Positions 1 to 7,816 of a stretch of 64,000 nt of DNA are shown piece by piece. A program made the position numbers and the translations under genes. Source of the stretch: JADGGV01 sp035715725 (GTDB lineage: Bacteria > Gemmatimonadota > Gemmatimonadetes > Longimicrobiales > RSA9); NCBI GenBank assembly GCA_035715725.1, contig DASTKT010000013.1:1-64000 (forward strand). The letters are read 5' to 3'. The notes under the pieces were generated by a model that saw only the letters and a program-made list of their open reading frames with translations, ran no database searches and was not told the origin of the DNA. Positions within the stretch are counted from its first letter, which is position 1. Every line of letters begins with the position of its first letter.

Positions 1-75
1 AGAGACCCGAAAGACCGGCCGCGCTCTCCACCGCGGATCCCGAACGTCTCCGGTCACGGTCTCGCCAGCGCGAGC

Positions 76-116
76 GAAGCCCCCCAGGCGCCGTGAGAGA
101 GCGCCCGGGGGGCTTC
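76..116. terminator. Strong GC-rich hairpin, probable terminator
   Basis: Two 16-base arms (76-91 and 101-116) pair with one mismatch around a 9-base loop. The plus-strand side is followed by a modestly T-rich stretch; the minus-strand side is not. It lies about 170 bases beyond the stop of the minus-strand ptsN-like gene, so it may end transcription from either side. A classical U-tract is weak, so the call rests on the stem. Confidence 0.55.
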
Positions 117-168
117 CTGTTTCGCTTCCGGTCTGGCTTCCGGTTTCGCTTGCTGTTTCGCTTCCGGT
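117..168. repeat. Short direct repeat (16 bp, period 36)
   Basis: The 16-mer CTGTTTCGCTTCCGGT occurs at 117-132 and again at 153-168, with CTTCCGGT variants between. In one minus-strand frame it reads as a Lys/Pro/Glu/Ala repeat, but that frame has no gene-like features and overlaps the end of the ptsN-like gene. I therefore treat it as a non-coding simple repeat. The rest of 1-282 shows no gene I can support. Confidence 0.5.
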
Positions 169-282
169 TTGGTCTCCAGCTCCGCCCGCGCCACAGGCGC
201 GCCCTCCCGCTCTCGCTCCTGCCCGCCGCCTCGAGGTCGAGGCCGCCCGGAAGTCGACGACGCCCCGCGCACTCCCGTCCGC

Positions 283-741
283 TCAGACGCCCTCGGCCTC
301 CCGCAGAAGCTCGAAGAACTCCTCCGCGGACTGCGCGGCGATGAGTTGCTCGCGTACGGAGTCCTTGCGGACGAGCCGGGAGATTCGGCTGAGCGCCTTG
401 ATGTGGGGGCCGGCGGCGGTCTCGGGGCCGACGAGGAGGAAGAAGAGGCGGACGGGCTGGCCATCGAGCGCGTCGAAGTCGACGGGCTCGGCGGTGCGGC
501 CGGCAGCCATCACGAGCTCGGGGACGGCGGAGGACTTGCCGTGCGGGATGGCGACGCCGTTGCCGATGCCGGTGGAGAGGACGGCTTCGCGCTCGCGGAC
601 GGCGCGGAGCACGTCCTCGGCGTCCTCGACCTGGTCGTTGCGGCTGACGACCTCCACCAACTCCCGGAGCAGATCCTCCTTGGTGCGGGACCCGAGGGGG
701 ATCTTGATGCGGTCGGGCGTGAGGAGATCGGTCAGGAGCAA
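283..741 (-). CDS. ptsN: PTS EIIA (fructose/nitrogen-type, PtsN-like) protein
   Basis: A single-domain PTS EIIA protein of 152 residues, the usual length for PtsN. The phospho-acceptor His is in GVAIPHGKS at about residue 67, preceded by the conserved REAVLSTGIGNG segment. I chose the TTG start because it gives MLLTDLLTPDRI, the typical PtsN N-terminus. An upstream in-frame ATG at 816 would place the start inside a good promoter (788-816). A weak GAGGG lies only 3 bases before the TTG, so the start is not certain. No EI, HPr or sugar EIIBC is nearby, so a regulatory nitrogen-PTS role is more likely than sugar uptake; that part is inference. Confidence 0.85.
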   Translation of the reverse strand: MLLTDLLTPDRIKIPLGSRTKEDLLRELVEVVSRNDQVEDAEDVLRAVREREAVLSTGIGNGVAIPHGKSSAVPELVMAAGRTAEPVDFDALDGQPVRLFFLLVGPETAAGPHIKALSRISRLVRKDSVREQLIAAQSAEEFFELLREAEGV

Positions 742-787
742 GAGCCCTCGCGGGTGGCCGTGGTACCGTAAGCCGCAGCGGCGCGTT

Positions 788-816
788 AAACTAACGATCC
801 GAACCAGAGCCATCAA
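788..816 (-). promoter_or_regulatory. Sigma-70-like promoter of the ptsN-like gene
   Basis: On the minus strand TTGATG (816-811) is followed after exactly 17 bases by TAGTTT (793-788). The predicted transcription start near 780 lies upstream of the TTG start at 741 and rules out the ATG at 816 as start for this transcript. The promoter sits in the divergent region with the gene starting at 834. Confidence 0.5.
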
Positions 817-833
817 GCCGCCGAAGGTAAGGA

Positions 834-1718
834 ATGACCGTGTCTTTTCGGGCGCTTCCCGGCGCCGTTCTGCTGGCGCTCGCGGCCGCCTCGGCCGCGG
901 GCGCGCAGGGTGTGCTCGACTGGACGGTACGGACCTCGGCGGGCGCGGAGGCGCTGGAGCCGGGCGCGCCGGCGGTGTTCACGAACCCGGCGGCGATCGG
1001 GCTGATGGCGTCTCGCGGCGAGGGGATGCTGCTGCGGCTGGACACCCCGGACGCGATCGACCTGAACGGGCTGGCGGCTTCCGGCGCGCTGCGGCTGCGG
1101 CGGGGCGCGGTCCTGGGAGTGGGGTATCAGCACCTGGGGATCGCGGACATCGAGCGGACGAGCGTCTCGCCGGTCGATGGGGAGGGCACGTTCCAGGTCG
1201 CCGAGGACCGGATCTCGCTGGCGGCGGCCCAGCCGCTCTCGCCCAGCGTATGGGCCGGCGCGCTGGCGGAGTACGTGCGCTCGGACGCCGGCGTCGGCGC
1301 GACGAGCGACGTGCTCTTCGGTCTCGGCGCCGCGGCGCAGCTCGCGGGCGGTCTGCGGCCGACGATCGGCGGCTCGGCGCTGATCGGGCAGGACGGCACG
1401 CGCTGGAGCGCGGGGATCGCGGCGTCACCGCCGGGGATGGGCACGCTCCCGGTCGCGTTGCGGGCGAGCTACGGGATCACCGGTCAGACGGCGCGGAGCC
1501 TGGCGCCGGAGCACCGGCTGGCCATCGGCGGGAGCTGGCGCAACCAGCTCGGGGCCATGGTCGGCGTGGCGGCATCGGCGAGCGGCGGGGCGATGGACTG
1601 GGCGCCCGTCGCGCAGGCGGACCTGCGCCTGGGGCGGTACCTGCTCGGCGTGCTGCGCGAGGGCCTCGCCAACGAGTTCGGCGCCGCGTACCTGTTCCAC
1701 TTCAATGTGAGATGGTAG
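834..1718 (+). CDS. Predicted outer-membrane beta-barrel protein, unknown function
   Basis: 294 residues with a clear Sec signal peptide (basic start, hydrophobic LPGAVLLALAAASAAGAQG, cleavage near residue 25). The mature part starts with a V(F)TNPAAIGL segment like that at the start of PorV/PorQ/UPF0164-type barrels. Alternating short amphipathic strands follow to a C-terminal YLFHFNVRW ending in an aromatic residue, as outer-membrane barrels do. A GGTAAGGA ribosome site precedes the ATG. It lies 13 bases before rlmN and is probably cotranscribed. Family membership is inferred from pattern only; the substrate is unknown. Confidence 0.7.
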   Translation: MTVSFRALPGAVLLALAAASAAGAQGVLDWTVRTSAGAEALEPGAPAVFTNPAAIGLMASRGEGMLLRLDTPDAIDLNGLAASGALRLRRGAVLGVGYQHLGIADIERTSVSPVDGEGTFQVAEDRISLAAAQPLSPSVWAGALAEYVRSDAGVGATSDVLFGLGAAAQLAGGLRPTIGGSALIGQDGTRWSAGIAASPPGMGTLPVALRASYGITGQTARSLAPEHRLAIGGSWRNQLGAMVGVAASASGGAMDWAPVAQADLRLGRYLLGVLREGLANEFGAAYLFHFNVRW

Positions 1719-1731
1719 TCCTGGAGGCGAT

Positions 1732-2847
1732 GTGACACGCGACGTGGAGACGAAGGTGGACCTGCTCAGCCTGCTCCCGGAGGAGGTGGAGTCGCGGCTG
1801 CAGGAGCACTTCCTCTCCCGCGGCGAGCGGGCGTACCGCGCCCGGCAGGTGCGGGCGTGGCTGTACGAGCGCGACGCCGTCGCCTTCGACGAGATGACGG
1901 ACCTGCCGGCGCGCGAGCGGCAGGCGCTGGCCGAGGCGTTCGAGCTGACCGCGCCGGCGATGGTTCACGCGGCCCGCTCCTCCGACGGCACGGTGAAGCA
2001 CCTCTGGCGCATGGCGGACGGCGAGCTCGTGGAATCCGTGCTCATCCCCGCCGGCGAGCGACTCACGCTCTGCATCTCGTCGCAGGCGGGGTGCGCCATG
2101 GCGTGCGTGTTCTGCGCGACGGGCTGGTCGGGGTACCGGCGCCAGCTCTCGGCCGGCGAGATCGCCGCGCAGTTCCGCGGGGCGCGCCGGTGGGCGAGAG
2201 AGAACGAGCGGGGTCCGATCACGAACATCGTCTTCATGGGCATGGGCGAGCCGCTCATGAACCCGAAGGCGCTCTTCCCCGCCCTCACGCTGCTCAACCA
2301 GGCGTACGCCGTGGGCGCACGCCGGATCACCGTCTCGACGGTGGGGGTGGTCCCGGGGATCCGCGAGCTGGCCCGGCGGCCGGAGCAATTCCGGCTCGCG
2401 GTGTCGCTGCACGCACCCAACCACGAGCTGCGGCAGCAGATCGTGCCGATCGAGCGGAAGCACCCGATCCCGGAGCTGCTGGAAGCGCTGCGGGAGTTCG
2501 AAGCGGCCGGCGGCCGCCGGATCACGTTCGAGTACACGATGATCGATGGGGTCAACGACTCGCCGGCGCTGGCGCGCGAGCTGGCCGACCTGATCGCCGA
2601 GTTCCAGGCGCACGTGAACCTGATCCCTTACAACCCGATCCCGGGTCCCGACTGGCGCCCGTCTCCGCCGCAGCGGCTGAAGGCGTTCGCCGAGGTACTG
2701 CACGCGCGGGGGATCGAGGCGACCGTGCGGGAGCCGCGCGGGCGCGACATCGCCGCGGCGTGCGGTCAGCTCCGGGCGGAGCACGAGACCGCCCCACCGA
2801 AGCCGTTCCTCCAGCTCCAGCGGGCGAAGACGGAGCGCGTGGACTGA
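1732..2847 (+). CDS. rlmN: 23S rRNA (adenine-2503-C2)-methyltransferase / tRNA m2A37 methyltransferase RlmN
   Basis: A radical-SAM enzyme that methylates C2 of A2503 in 23S rRNA, and A37 of some tRNAs in characterised members. The 4Fe-4S motif is CAMACVFC, followed by the GMGEPL glycine-rich SAM site and the QAGCAM and EYTMIDGVNDS segments typical of RlmN. The 371-residue length is normal. The start is GTG with GGAGG four bases upstream; no other good start gives the N-terminal HhH-like region. The C-terminal active-site Cys is in AAACGQL. It is downstream of the outer-membrane protein on the same strand. Confidence 0.96.
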   Translation: MTRDVETKVDLLSLLPEEVESRLQEHFLSRGERAYRARQVRAWLYERDAVAFDEMTDLPARERQALAEAFELTAPAMVHAARSSDGTVKHLWRMADGELVESVLIPAGERLTLCISSQAGCAMACVFCATGWSGYRRQLSAGEIAAQFRGARRWARENERGPITNIVFMGMGEPLMNPKALFPALTLLNQAYAVGARRITVSTVGVVPGIRELARRPEQFRLAVSLHAPNHELRQQIVPIERKHPIPELLEALREFEAAGGRRITFEYTMIDGVNDSPALARELADLIAEFQAHVNLIPYNPIPGPDWRPSPPQRLKAFAEVLHARGIEATVREPRGRDIAAACGQLRAEHETAPPKPFLQLQRAKTERVD

Positions 2848-3204
2848 GCGACTCCGAACGGATCGTCTCACCGCAGAGACGCCGAGTACGCGGAGGACCG
2901 GCAACGGAAAGGCCGGGCGACGCAGCCTCGTCGAGCCCGAACCGATCTGGAGGCGGACCGGTGATCCGCGGGCTAGCCGTGCGACGCCGGACCCCGGGAT
3001 GGCGGCCGGGTTGAACCGGTGATCCGCGCGGTACCGGTCCACCTCCGAGTCCGTGCGTCGACGCAGGCGCCGGCGTAGGCCGGATCCACTCTCCACGGAT
3101 CGGTGCGCCCGCCTGCGAACGCTCCTCCCCGCCGGCTCCCGCCGTTCTCCGCCCCCTCTGCGTCTCTGCGGTGAAGCATTTCGGTTGACGTGCGCCGGCG
3201 CCGC
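2848..3204. repeat. Intergenic element bounded by inverted purine-rich repeats
   Basis: This 357-base gap has no gene. It contains TCACCGCAGAGACGC-type repeats in inverted orientation at 2868-2897 and 3146-3174, identical over the outer 15 bases. Inside, GGAGGCGGACCGGT (2949-2962) is mirrored by an inverted copy at 3033-3046 (13/14 match), and ACCGGTGATCCGCG occurs twice in direct orientation (2957-2970, 3015-3028). The nested palindromic layout and lack of coding potential suggest a small non-autonomous or REP-like element sitting between two converging genes. It could also act as a terminator region. Confidence 0.65.
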
Positions 3205-3738
3205 CTACCGATCTCCGCCACCGAACAACCTCTTCCAGAGCGACATCCGCGCAGGCCGCGGCGCGGAGGTCGGCGGCCGGGCGGGCCAGTCCTTCCCGAT
3301 CACCACGGTCACGTCGAGGAGCAGCGTCGAATCGAGCTGGGTCCGCACCTCGGGGATGCCGAGCGTGCGCGCGACGCCCTCGGCCTTGTCCCGGTTGCCG
3401 ACCCGGTCGATCACCCTCGAGATGCCCCAGGGTCCGTCGGCGGCGTTGCCGAAGTAGACGACGTCGTAGCCTCGCGAGCGGAGGCGGTCGGTGACGTCGC
3501 GGGCCCGGCCGGCCCGGCCGGAGCCGTTCAGCACCTCGACGCGCACCGTAGACTGCGGACCCGACGGCGGCGCGGGCGGGCCGGTCGAATCGGCTCGTGG
3601 CGGGGCATCGGCCGCCGGGGGCGTGGGGGTGGAGGCGTCGCCGGAGGCGAGGCCGAGCGCGGCGGAGACGACGAAGGCGCCGGCCGCCAGGAGCGCCAGC
3701 GTGAGCGCGACGGCCTCGAACCGGGAGCGAGCGCTCAT
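3205..3738 (-). CDS. Membrane-anchored LytR_C-domain protein
   Basis: 177 residues: one N-terminal membrane segment (about 10-32), a Pro/Ala-rich linker, then a LytR_C domain (about 65-150) with the hallmark VRVEVLNGSGRAGRA and a later VTVVIGKDW. LytR_C domains occur at the C-terminus of LytR-CpsA-Psr ligases, but the catalytic LCP domain is absent, so enzymatic ligase activity is not expected. The C-terminus ends MSLWKRLFGGGDR, an amphipathic basic tail. The ATG overlaps the yqeK stop (ATGA), so the two are translationally coupled. The role is unknown; cell-envelope association is inferred. Confidence 0.75.
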   Translation of the reverse strand: MSARSRFEAVALTLALLAAGAFVVSAALGLASGDASTPTPPAADAPPRADSTGPPAPPSGPQSTVRVEVLNGSGRAGRARDVTDRLRSRGYDVVYFGNAADGPWGISRVIDRVGNRDKAEGVARTLGIPEVRTQLDSTLLLDVTVVIGKDWPARPPTSAPRPARMSLWKRLFGGGDR

Positions 3739-4334
3739 CGCTCCGCCGCGACGACGTTCCAGAAGGCCAGCGTCTCGGGGCGGATCGGGTGGCCGCGGTC
3801 GAGGAGATGGCGCAGGCGGGCCGCGACGACGTCGCGCAGGACGGGGGCCATGGCGCCGGGCATCCGGGCGCGGAGCGAGGCGCGCCAGACCGGGAGGAAG
3901 CCGCGGCCGGGCTCGAGGAAGTCCGCGAGGTAGAGGGCGCGCCCGGCGCCGTCGAGCTCCGGATGGCCGAGCGTGTGATAGCCGACGGCGTTGAGCAGCG
4001 CCTCGTCGAGGACGCCCTCGGTGCGCAAACGAGCGGCCGTGGCCGGTCCGTGCAGCAGCAGCCCCGGGAGCGAGCGGCACTCCGGCGGGACGTGGTCTCG
4101 CAGCTCGGCGGGGTCGGCATCGCGGAGCGCGTCGTGCAGCCAGGCGGCCGCGCGCCAGCGGCGGCGCTCCGGCTCCGGGAGGGTCAGCGCGCGGGCCCAT
4201 TCGTCCATGAGCGCGGCGACACGGGCGATGTGCGCCTCACGCTCGAGACGGACCCGGGCCCAGTCGGGGAGCTGCCCGGCCGCGGCGCGGTCGAGAGCGG
4301 GGACCAGGACGCCGGCGGCGGTGACTTCGTGCAT
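3735..4334 (-). CDS. yqeK: YqeK-like HD-domain hydrolase
   Basis: 199 residues with HD-domain metal motifs in YqeK order: EAHIARV (first His), AAWLHDALRD (HD pair), LLHGPA, GYHTLGH and ADFLEPGR. Characterised YqeK proteins are symmetrical Ap4A hydrolases. In many genomes yqeK sits beside nadD and rsfS; here neither is adjacent, and it follows panC by 20 bases and overlaps the LytR_C gene. An AGGA ribosome site lies 4 bases before the ATG. Assignment to Ap4A hydrolysis is by family only. Confidence 0.8.
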   Translation of the reverse strand: MHEVTAAGVLVPALDRAAAGQLPDWARVRLEREAHIARVAALMDEWARALTLPEPERRRWRAAAWLHDALRDADPAELRDHVPPECRSLPGLLLHGPATAARLRTEGVLDEALLNAVGYHTLGHPELDGAGRALYLADFLEPGRGFLPVWRASLRARMPGAMAPVLRDVVAARLRHLLDRGHPIRPETLAFWNVVAAER

Positions 4335-4354
4335 GGGTTCCTGCGAGGTTGCGA

Positions 4355-5200
4355 CTACGGCAGAACGAGGTTGTCGATGAGCCGCGTCGGGCCCACGAAG
4401 GCCGCGACGGCGGCGACGGTTCCGGCCACGGCCGTCGCCACGGGCTCGAGCGTCTCCGGGTCGACGAGCTCGACGTACTGTGGCCGGACTCCTGGCTCCG
4501 CGTCGAGGACGGCGCGCATCGCGGCGAGGAGCCGCGCCGCATCGCGCTCGCCGGCACGGGCCGCGGCCTCGGCGGCGCCGAGCGCGCGTGAGAGCGCCCG
4601 GGCGGAGGCGCGCTCGGCGGCGCCGAGGTACACGTTCCGCGAGCTGAGCGCGAGGCCGTCCGGCTCGCGCACGATGGGCGCGACGACGATCTCGACCGGG
4701 ACGTCGAGGTCCGCCACCATCCGGCGGACCAGGACCGATTGCTGGAAGTCCTTCTGCCCGAAGATGGCCAGATCGGGCTGGACGATGTTCAACAGCTTGG
4801 CGACGACGGTGAGGACGCCCTCGAAGTGACCGGGCCGCGCCGCGCCGTCGAGGCGGTCGGCGAGGCGGCCGGGCACGACGCGCACGACCGGCTCGCCGGC
4901 CGGATACATCTCGTCCCTCGCCGGCACGAAGAGCACGTCGACGCCGCGGTCGGCGGCGAGCGCCGCGTCGCGCTCGAGGTCCCGCGGGTAGCGGTCCAGG
5001 TCCTCGCCCACGCCGAACTGGAGCGGGTTCACGAAGATGGACATGACCACGAGATCGCCGCGGCGGCGGGCCTCGTCGACGAGCGAGAGGTGTCCCTCGT
5101 GGAGATACCCCATGGTCGGCACGAGTGCCACGCGGGCGCCGCCCCGGCGCGCCTCGGCGACGGCCGCGCGGACCGCCGCGATCGTCGGCGCGGTGATCAC
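4355..5200 (-). CDS. panC: Pantothenate synthetase
   Basis: Condenses pantoate with beta-alanine using ATP, the last step of pantothenate (CoA precursor) synthesis in the cytosol. 281 residues, normal length. It shows the nucleotidyl-transferase motif PTMGYLHEGHLSLV (His34 and His37), the FVNPLQFG segment, GQKDFQQ and LALSSRN. The GTG start overlaps the panB TGA (GTGA), so translation is coupled to panB. An upstream in-frame extension would run antisense through panB and is rejected. Confidence 0.96.
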   Translation of the reverse strand: MITAPTIAAVRAAVAEARRGGARVALVPTMGYLHEGHLSLVDEARRRGDLVVMSIFVNPLQFGVGEDLDRYPRDLERDAALAADRGVDVLFVPARDEMYPAGEPVVRVVPGRLADRLDGAARPGHFEGVLTVVAKLLNIVQPDLAIFGQKDFQQSVLVRRMVADLDVPVEIVVAPIVREPDGLALSSRNVYLGAAERASARALSRALGAAEAAARAGERDAARLLAAMRAVLDAEPGVRPQYVELVDPETLEPVATAVAGTVAAVAAFVGPTRLIDNLVLP

Positions 5201-6024
5201 TCGAAGGAGTGCTCGGCGTCGGGGAACTCGCCGGCGCGGACCGCGGAGGCGTACTCCGCGACAGCCGCGCGCGTGGCGACGGCCAGCTCGGCGAAACGGC
5301 GGAGGAACTTCGGGCGGAAGCCCTCGTTGAGGCCGAGCATGTCGGGGAGGACGAGGACCTGCCCGTCGGTGTCCGGTCCGGCGCCGATGCCGATGGTCGG
5401 GATCTCGAGGTCGCGGCTGACCGCGCCGCCGAGCGCCGTGGGGACGAGCTCCAGCACGATCGCGAAGGAGCCGGCGTCCTGGAGCCGCCGGGCGTCCTCG
5501 CGGAGCCGCACCGCCGCCTCCTCGCCGCGGCCCTGCACGCGGTAGCCGCCGAGCGCGTGCACGGACTGCGGCGTCAGGCCGAGGTGCCCCATGACCGGGA
5601 TGCCGGCGCGGACGAGCGCGCGGACGTGGCGCGCCGCCTCCTCGTCGCCACCCTCGAGCTTGACCGCCTCGGCGCCGCTCTCCTTCAGCACGCGCCCGGC
5701 GTTGCGGACCGTCTCTTCCGGATTGACCTGAAAGCTGAGGAACGGCAGGTCCACGACGAGGAGTGCCCGCTTGACGCCGCGCCGGACGGCGCGGGCGTGG
5801 TGGATCATCTCGTCGAGCGTGACGGGGAGCGTGGAGTCGTAGCCGAGGACGACCTGGCCGAGGGAGTCGCCGACGAGGACCACGTCGACGCCGGCCTCGT
5901 CCACGAGGCGGGCGAACAGGACGTCGTAGGCGGTCAGGACGACGATGCGCTGGCCACGCCGCTTCATGTCGAGAAGCTCGCGCGTGGTGACGCGGCGCTG
6001 AGGCTCGGCCGGGCCGGTGCTCAT
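5197..6024 (-). CDS. panB: 3-methyl-2-oxobutanoate hydroxymethyltransferase
   Basis: Makes ketopantoate from alpha-ketoisovalerate and methylene-THF. 275 residues, normal length. Conserved LTAYDVLFARLVDEAG and VLVGDSLG (Mg-binding Asp), a VKLEGG motif with the catalytic-region Glu, PVMGHLGLTPQ and an IPTIGIGAG segment. The ATG giving MSTGPAEPQRR is followed directly by TTRELLDMK, the normal N-terminus. First gene of a probable panB-panC-yqeK-LytR_C operon and divergent from rqcH across 98 bases. Confidence 0.96.
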   Translation of the reverse strand: MSTGPAEPQRRVTTRELLDMKRRGQRIVVLTAYDVLFARLVDEAGVDVVLVGDSLGQVVLGYDSTLPVTLDEMIHHARAVRRGVKRALLVVDLPFLSFQVNPEETVRNAGRVLKESGAEAVKLEGGDEEAARHVRALVRAGIPVMGHLGLTPQSVHALGGYRVQGRGEEAAVRLREDARRLQDAGSFAIVLELVPTALGGAVSRDLEIPTIGIGAGPDTDGQVLVLPDMLGLNEGFRPKFLRRFAELAVATRAAVAEYASAVRAGEFPDAEHSFE

Positions 6025-6122
6025 TCGAAGGTTTTCCAGTTCCCGGCGCGGGGAGAATGCGGCGCAACGGCGCGCCAATCCGCGAGTTGACGACGCCCGG
6101 AAAGTAGCGGCACCTTGGGGGG

Positions 6123-7802
6123 ATGTCAAACCGAATCCGCTTCGATCCACTCCTCGTCCGGCACCTGGCGCACGAGCTTGCCGGCCGCCTCCGCGGCCAA
6201 CGCGCACGCGCGCTCCGGCTCGATCCCGGCGCGCGGCTGGCCGCGCTCGAGCTGGAGCGCGAGACGCTGCTCCTCGACCTGCACCCCACACGCGGGTGGA
6301 TCCGGATCGGCGGGCCTCCGGCGGCGCCGAAGGTGGTCGACCTGCCGCGGCGATCGGCCGTAGCGGAGGTGAGCGCGCCGGCCGACGAGCGGCTGCTGGT
6401 CATCGAGCTGGCGGGCGGACCGCCGGACCGGGTGCGCCGCATCGTCGTCGAGCTGATGACGAACCAGTGGAACGTGGTGGCGCTGGACGCGGCGGGGCGG
6501 ATCGCCGCCGTGCTGTGGAGCCGCCGGGCGGGTGTGCGCGAGCTGCGGGCGGGTGTTCCGTACGCGGCGCCGGAGCCCGCGGGCCGGGAGGGCGCCGAGG
6601 CGCCGATCGGCGCGGCGCGCTGGCGGGAGCTGCTCGGCGGGGTGGCGCCGGCCGAGCGGAGCGGCGTGCTGCTGGAGCGGGTGGCGTACGCGAGCCCGAT
6701 CAACGCGGGGGCGATCCTGGGCGAGGCCGCGGCGACGGAGGACGACGCCGAGCTGATGGCGGCGCACGCGCGCTACGCCGCGCTCGTGGGCGGGGACGCG
6801 ACGTCGCCCCAGGTCCTGGAGCTGCCTTCCGGGCTTCACCCCTATCCGATGCCGCTCCCCGGCCTGCCGCGGCTGCCCGTGCGCACGCTCGTCGAGGCGT
6901 TCGAGGTGGTGTCCGGAGCTGTGCCCGCCGCCCCGGCGGGGGCGGCGCCGGAGCTGGTGGACCGGGTGCGTCGGCGCCTGGCCCAGCTCGAGCGGCGGGC
7001 GGAGCGGCTGCGGGCGGAGGCGGAAGGGGGCGCCGCCGAGGCGGTGGCGCTGCGCCGCTCGGCGGACCTGCTGCTCAGCCAGCTCCGGGCGGTGCCCAGG
7101 GGAGCGGCGCGCGCGACGCTGTCGGACTTCGCGGGAGGCGAGGTGGAGGTGGAGCTGGACCCGGCGCTCGGGCCGGCCGAGAACGCACGGCGGCTCTACG
7201 ACGTGGCGCGGCGGCGCGAGCGGGCGAGCGAGCGGATCCCGGCGCTGCTGCGCCGGGCCGGGGCGGAGGCCACCCGGCTCCGCGACCTGCTCGACCGGGC
7301 GGAGCGCGGCGAGGCCCCGGCCGAGGAACTGGAAGCGGCGATGCCGGCCGCGACCCCGACCGGCGGCACAGCCGCGGCCGGGCCCCGCTCGCCGTTCCGG
7401 CGTTATCGCACGAGCGGCGGGCTCGAGGTCCGCGTCGGCCGCGGAGGCCGGGACAACGACGAGCTGACGCTCCGGCATTCGTCGCCGCAGGACATCTGGC
7501 TGCACGCGCGGGACGCGGCCGGCGCGCACGTGATCCTGCGCTGGACGGACGCGGAGGCGAACCCGCCGCACCGCGACCTGGTCGAGGCCGCGACGCTGGC
7601 GGCGCTGCACAGCCGGGCACGGACGTCCGGCGTGGTCGCGGTGGACTGGACGCGCCGGAAGTACGTGCGCAAGCCGAGGAAGGCGCCGCCGGGGCGCGTG
7701 GCCCCGGAGCGGGTGAAGACGCTGTTCGTCGAGCCGGACGAGGCGCTGGAGCGGCGGATGAAGGAGGCTGGCGAGGGCGCGGCCGAGGCGGACGGCGGCT
7801 AG
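6123..7802 (+). CDS. rqcH: RqcH / NFACT-family ribosome quality control protein
   Basis: RqcH binds obstructed 50S subunits and recruits tRNA-Ala to add C-terminal alanine tails. 559 residues, near the usual 570. The N-terminal NFACT-N region (about 1-260) contains the conserved Asp-Arg pair (GPPDRVRR). A coiled-coil arm (about 270-410) is rich in Ala, Arg and Glu. The C-terminal NFACT-R domain (about 420-540) has the SGGLEVRVGRGGRDNDELT and DIWLHARDAAGAHV motifs. The final codons and TAG stop lie inside a perfect hairpin shared with the converging trpA. Confidence 0.92.
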   Translation: MSNRIRFDPLLVRHLAHELAGRLRGQRARALRLDPGARLAALELERETLLLDLHPTRGWIRIGGPPAAPKVVDLPRRSAVAEVSAPADERLLVIELAGGPPDRVRRIVVELMTNQWNVVALDAAGRIAAVLWSRRAGVRELRAGVPYAAPEPAGREGAEAPIGAARWRELLGGVAPAERSGVLLERVAYASPINAGAILGEAAATEDDAELMAAHARYAALVGGDATSPQVLELPSGLHPYPMPLPGLPRLPVRTLVEAFEVVSGAVPAAPAGAAPELVDRVRRRLAQLERRAERLRAEAEGGAAEAVALRRSADLLLSQLRAVPRGAARATLSDFAGGEVEVELDPALGPAENARRLYDVARRRERASERIPALLRRAGAEATRLRDLLDRAERGEAPAEELEAAMPAATPTGGTAAAGPRSPFRRYRTSGGLEVRVGRGGRDNDELTLRHSSPQDIWLHARDAAGAHVILRWTDAEANPPHRDLVEAATLAALHSRARTSGVVAVDWTRRKYVRKPRKAPPGRVAPERVKTLFVEPDEALERRMKEAGEGAAEADGG

Positions 7803-7816
7803 CCGCCGTCCGCCTC
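7785..7816. terminator. Bidirectional terminator hairpin overlapping both gene ends
   Basis: A perfect 14-bp stem (7785-7798 with 7803-7816) closes a CTAG loop. The loop holds the last base before and part of the rqcH TAG stop, and the right arm reaches into the trpA TGA stop (7815-7817). The stem can form in transcripts from either direction. No long U-tract follows on either side. Confidence 0.7.

Noticed and set aside
54..464. Minus-strand frame with KPEA-type repeats
   Set aside because: Low complexity from a short DNA repeat, overlaps the PtsN gene in another frame, no ribosome site and no motif.
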